Source: Streptomyces gilvus
Lineage (GTDB): Bacteria; Actinomycetota; Actinomycetes; Streptomycetales; Streptomycetaceae
Direction of reading: 5' to 3'
DNA: 64,000 nucleotides
NCBI RefSeq assembly: GCF_022513565.1
Contig: NZ_JAKWBE010000003.1
Coordinates: forward strand, 62,001-126,000
Positions within the stretch are counted from its first letter, which is position 1. Each line of letters starts with the position of its first letter. Of the stretch, positions 62,489 to 64,000 are shown in pieces. Below the pieces are notes generated by a model. The model did no database searches. It was not told the DNA's origin and saw only the letters and a program-made list of their open reading frames with translations. Both the position numbers and the translations under genes were made by a program.

Positions 62489-62803
62489 TCAGCTCTCGTC
62501 GTCTTCCAGGTACCAGCCGCGCTCGACCATGCGCTGCTTCAGTTGCTCGACCTGCCGAGCAGACGGTTGCCGGATGGACAGGGCTGCCGCGGCCTGGTTG
62601 CGCACCACATGCCGGTCGAGGCCGAAGGCCGCCTCCACCACCACGCCGAGGTTCCGCTCGCACAACAGGTCGGAGAGGATCACGAGCAAGGGACCGTAGT
62701 CCGCGTCGCCCTCCGGGATGCCGGCGGGGAACACCAGCCGCAACTGGTCGACCACTTCGGCGAGATGAGGTTCCATGTCTGGCATTTCGCTGATCATTTT
62801 CAC
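62489..62803 (-). CDS. DUF3349-like protein, immunity candidate
   Basis: A 104-residue protein. LRLVFPAGIPEGDADYGPLLVILSDLLCERNLGVVVEAAFG and RQVEQLKQRMVERGWYLED resemble DUF3349, a small actinobacterial family. Its role is unknown, but it is found near toxin loci. An ATG at 62797 is an alternative start. Confidence 0.75.
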   Translation of the reverse strand: MKMISEMPDMEPHLAEVVDQLRLVFPAGIPEGDADYGPLLVILSDLLCERNLGVVVEAAFGLDRHVVRNQAAAALSIRQPSARQVEQLKQRMVERGWYLEDDES

Positions 62804-62828
62804 AGAGGCCGGCTGGGCGGGATGCAGC

Positions 62829-62863
62829 CCGGGGCCCTCCCCGACTTCCGGGAAGGGCCCCGG
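62829..62863 (-). terminator. GC-rich hairpin after the zinc-ribbon gene
   Basis: A stem with one bulged A pairs 62829-62841 with 62850-62863. It lies between the zinc-ribbon gene and the DUF3349 gene on the minus strand, without a T run. It is likely a weak terminator or a block to read-through. Confidence 0.5.
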
Positions 62864-62875
62864 TCCCCGCCGGCA

Positions 62876-63190
62876 CTACTCGAGACGCACGATGTCCTCG
62901 GGCAGCGCGTAGCGGTAGCCGCCGGTCAGTACGTCGTGCTCGAAGACCAGGACGTACTCCTTGTCCTCGTCCAGCCCGCACCTGTCGCAGGGCTCCTGGT
63001 AGCCGATGACCTCCACCAGCTCTTTGCCCGGCGTTCCCTTGTCATTGCCTCCCCACCTCATGCGTTCGCCGATGCGGTAGGTGTCCAGGTCGGCGTTGCC
63101 GAAGTGGAACTGAAGCGTCATGGGCCCCTCGTTGCCGCATTGTGGACACGGGTGCAGCCGCGGCACGACGGCCAGGTTGTACAGACCCAC
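62876..63190 (-). CDS. Small zinc-ribbon protein, immunity candidate
   Basis: A 104-residue protein with two Cys-X2-Cys pairs (CPQCGNEG and CDRCG) that probably hold a zinc ion. The rest (TLQFHFGNADLDTYRIGERMRWGGND and YVLVFEHDVLTGGYRYALPEDIVRLE) is beta-rich. It starts at GTG 63190, sharing one base with the stop of the toxin gene, so it is likely the cognate immunity gene. Confidence 0.75.
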   Translation of the reverse strand: MGLYNLAVVPRLHPCPQCGNEGPMTLQFHFGNADLDTYRIGERMRWGGNDKGTPGKELVEVIGYQEPCDRCGLDEDKEYVLVFEHDVLTGGYRYALPEDIVRLE

Positions 63191-64000
63191 TAGTACCTCT
63201 CGTTCGGATAGCCAAGCCGCTCGATCTTCTTGTAGAACTGCTGGTCGTTGGTCATCAGTGGTATCCCGTCCTGCATGGCCGAGTCGAGAACCTCCGCGTC
63301 ACCCGGTTTGATCTTCATCGGGTTCTTCTTGGTTCCGAACGAGGCCACCGTGTCCTGGATGTTCTTGACCCCCTCCGAGGTGTGAGCCGGTCCGATACGG
63401 CCGCCTCGCTCGCCCAGCCACTGCATCACCTCGGCGTGCGGGATCGACTTGATCTCGGAGAGCGACATGGGCGAGATCACCGGAGCCCGACCGGCGAGTG
63501 CCACGTCGACGTCTGCCTTCTTGCCCTGCTTCAGCGCGCTGATCACGACGTTGGTGTCCACTGCCACCTCGGCCTTCTTGATCTTCTTCGTGCCCGCGCT
63601 CGTGTCCGCCTTGGTGGCGTCACCCGAGTCGGACTTCTTCTCCGCACCGTCGCCCTTCTTGCCCCCGGACTCCCCCTTCTTGGCGTCGGGAGCGTCCTTG
63701 GCCTTGGCCGGCGGAGCGGGTTCGGGCTTGGGCTTCGGCTTGGGAGTCGTGGGCGGAGTGACGTTGTCGACCGACTTCGCGGCGTCCTTGACCTTGTCCG
63801 CGGCCTTCACGGTGTCTGTGGCGGTGTCGACGGCATCGACAGCCTTGTTGACGTACTTCGCGCCCTTGGCCACGCTCGCGCCATAGCCCACGATCGGGAT
63901 CGCGGAGGCGTAGGACAGGCCTGCGTCGACGTAGTTGCCCTCGGCCGTGTACCAGAGGCCGTTGAGCAGGTCGGCGGGCTCACCGAAGCCAGGCACCAGG
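63190..64000 (-). CDS. Polymorphic toxin with C-terminal PIN-like nuclease, partial
   Basis: The gene runs off the window edge, so only its C-terminal ~270 residues are seen. First is a pretoxin-like segment (DLLNGLWYTAEGNYVDAGLSYASAIPIVGYGASVAKGAKYVNKAVD). Then comes a Pro/Lys/Ala-rich disordered linker (~60 residues). The C-terminal ~130 residues begin with AEVAVDTNVVISALKQGKKADVDVAL and end MTNDQQFYKKIERLGYPNERY. AVDTNVVISAL and DAEVLDSAMQDGIPLMTND give the acidic residues of a PIN-like RNase fold. It is followed directly by immunity-like genes. Confidence 0.8.
   Translation of the reverse strand, partial: LVPGFGEPADLLNGLWYTAEGNYVDAGLSYASAIPIVGYGASVAKGAKYVNKAVDAVDTATDTVKAADKVKDAAKSVDNVTPPTTPKPKPKPEPAPPAKAKDAPDAKKGESGGKKGDGAEKKSDSGDATKADTSAGTKKIKKAEVAVDTNVVISALKQGKKADVDVALAGRAPVISPMSLSEIKSIPHAEVMQWLGERGGRIGPAHTSEGVKNIQDTVASFGTKKNPMKIKPGDAEVLDSAMQDGIPLMTNDQQFYKKIERLGYPNERY

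Noticed and set aside
1..64000. tRNA, rRNA, CRISPR array, replication origin, phage genes
   Set aside because: None could be seen by eye: no cloverleaf with a CCA end, no regularly spaced repeats with unique spacers, and no integrase, portal or terminase motifs.

Overview
The window is a very GC-rich actinobacterial chromosome segment, almost certainly Streptomyces. The evidence is pervasive GTG starts, 4-bp ATGA/GTGA gene overlaps, XRE-DUF5753/DUF397/HATPase regulatory cassettes, PASTA-less Ser/Thr kinases, ribose ABC genes with a fused permease/binding protein, and dispersed Streptomyces-type GC-rich repeats. No tRNA, rRNA, CRISPR array or biosynthetic gene cluster is visible.

Layout. 0-9 kb: the end of a TIM-barrel sugar isomerase, an AraC regulator, a small HTH protein, a zinc alcohol dehydrogenase, an MMPL exporter divergent from its TetR regulator across a mirrored operator, and a CsoR-type operator in front of copZ-copA. 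9-20 kb: an orphan transcription unit with a strong terminator, citrate synthase, a RecD2-like helicase, a polar-amino-acid-type ABC transporter operon ending in a PfkB kinase and divergent from an IclR regulator, then an XRE regulator followed by three tandem DUF397 genes whose duplication carried along pieces of both neighbours. 20-24 kb: an anti-sigma-like ATPase, a full group II intron (RNA domains plus RT/maturase/HNH protein) and an Rpn-type nuclease. 24-35 kb: the rbs operon (LacI, RbsA, RbsC-RbsB fusion, RbsK, RbsD) and a second carbohydrate locus (TIM-barrel isomerase, DUF993 protein, Gfo/Idh oxidoreductase, divergent LacI).

35-43 kb is the most unusual part. It is an island bounded by a nested 114-bp hairpin on the left and a truncated IS4-type transposase on the right. 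It holds a Ser/Thr kinase translationally coupled to a coiled-coil membrane protein, a divergent Sll1717-like P-loop ATPase, and a second membrane Ser/Thr kinase preceded by a Phd/YefM-like antitoxin. This looks like an undescribed signalling or defence module. 43-60 kb is mostly housekeeping and secreted functions: a TIM-barrel isomerase, an MFS exporter, a hydrolase, a 49-bp minisatellite, a GNAT enzyme, AroA, an S37 peptidase, a fused ABC exporter, a phytase-like esterase, a class A beta-lactamase-like protein, a GT39 glycosyltransferase and a secreted endonuclease.

60.7-64 kb is the tail of a polymorphic toxin locus. A toxin with a C-terminal PIN-like nuclease (cut by the window edge) is followed by a run of small immunity-like genes: zinc ribbon, DUF3349, S1-like, SUKH-3 (frameshifted in a G tract), SUFU, and a metallopeptidase remnant. 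All functional assignments are from reading motifs and recalled families; no database search was run.
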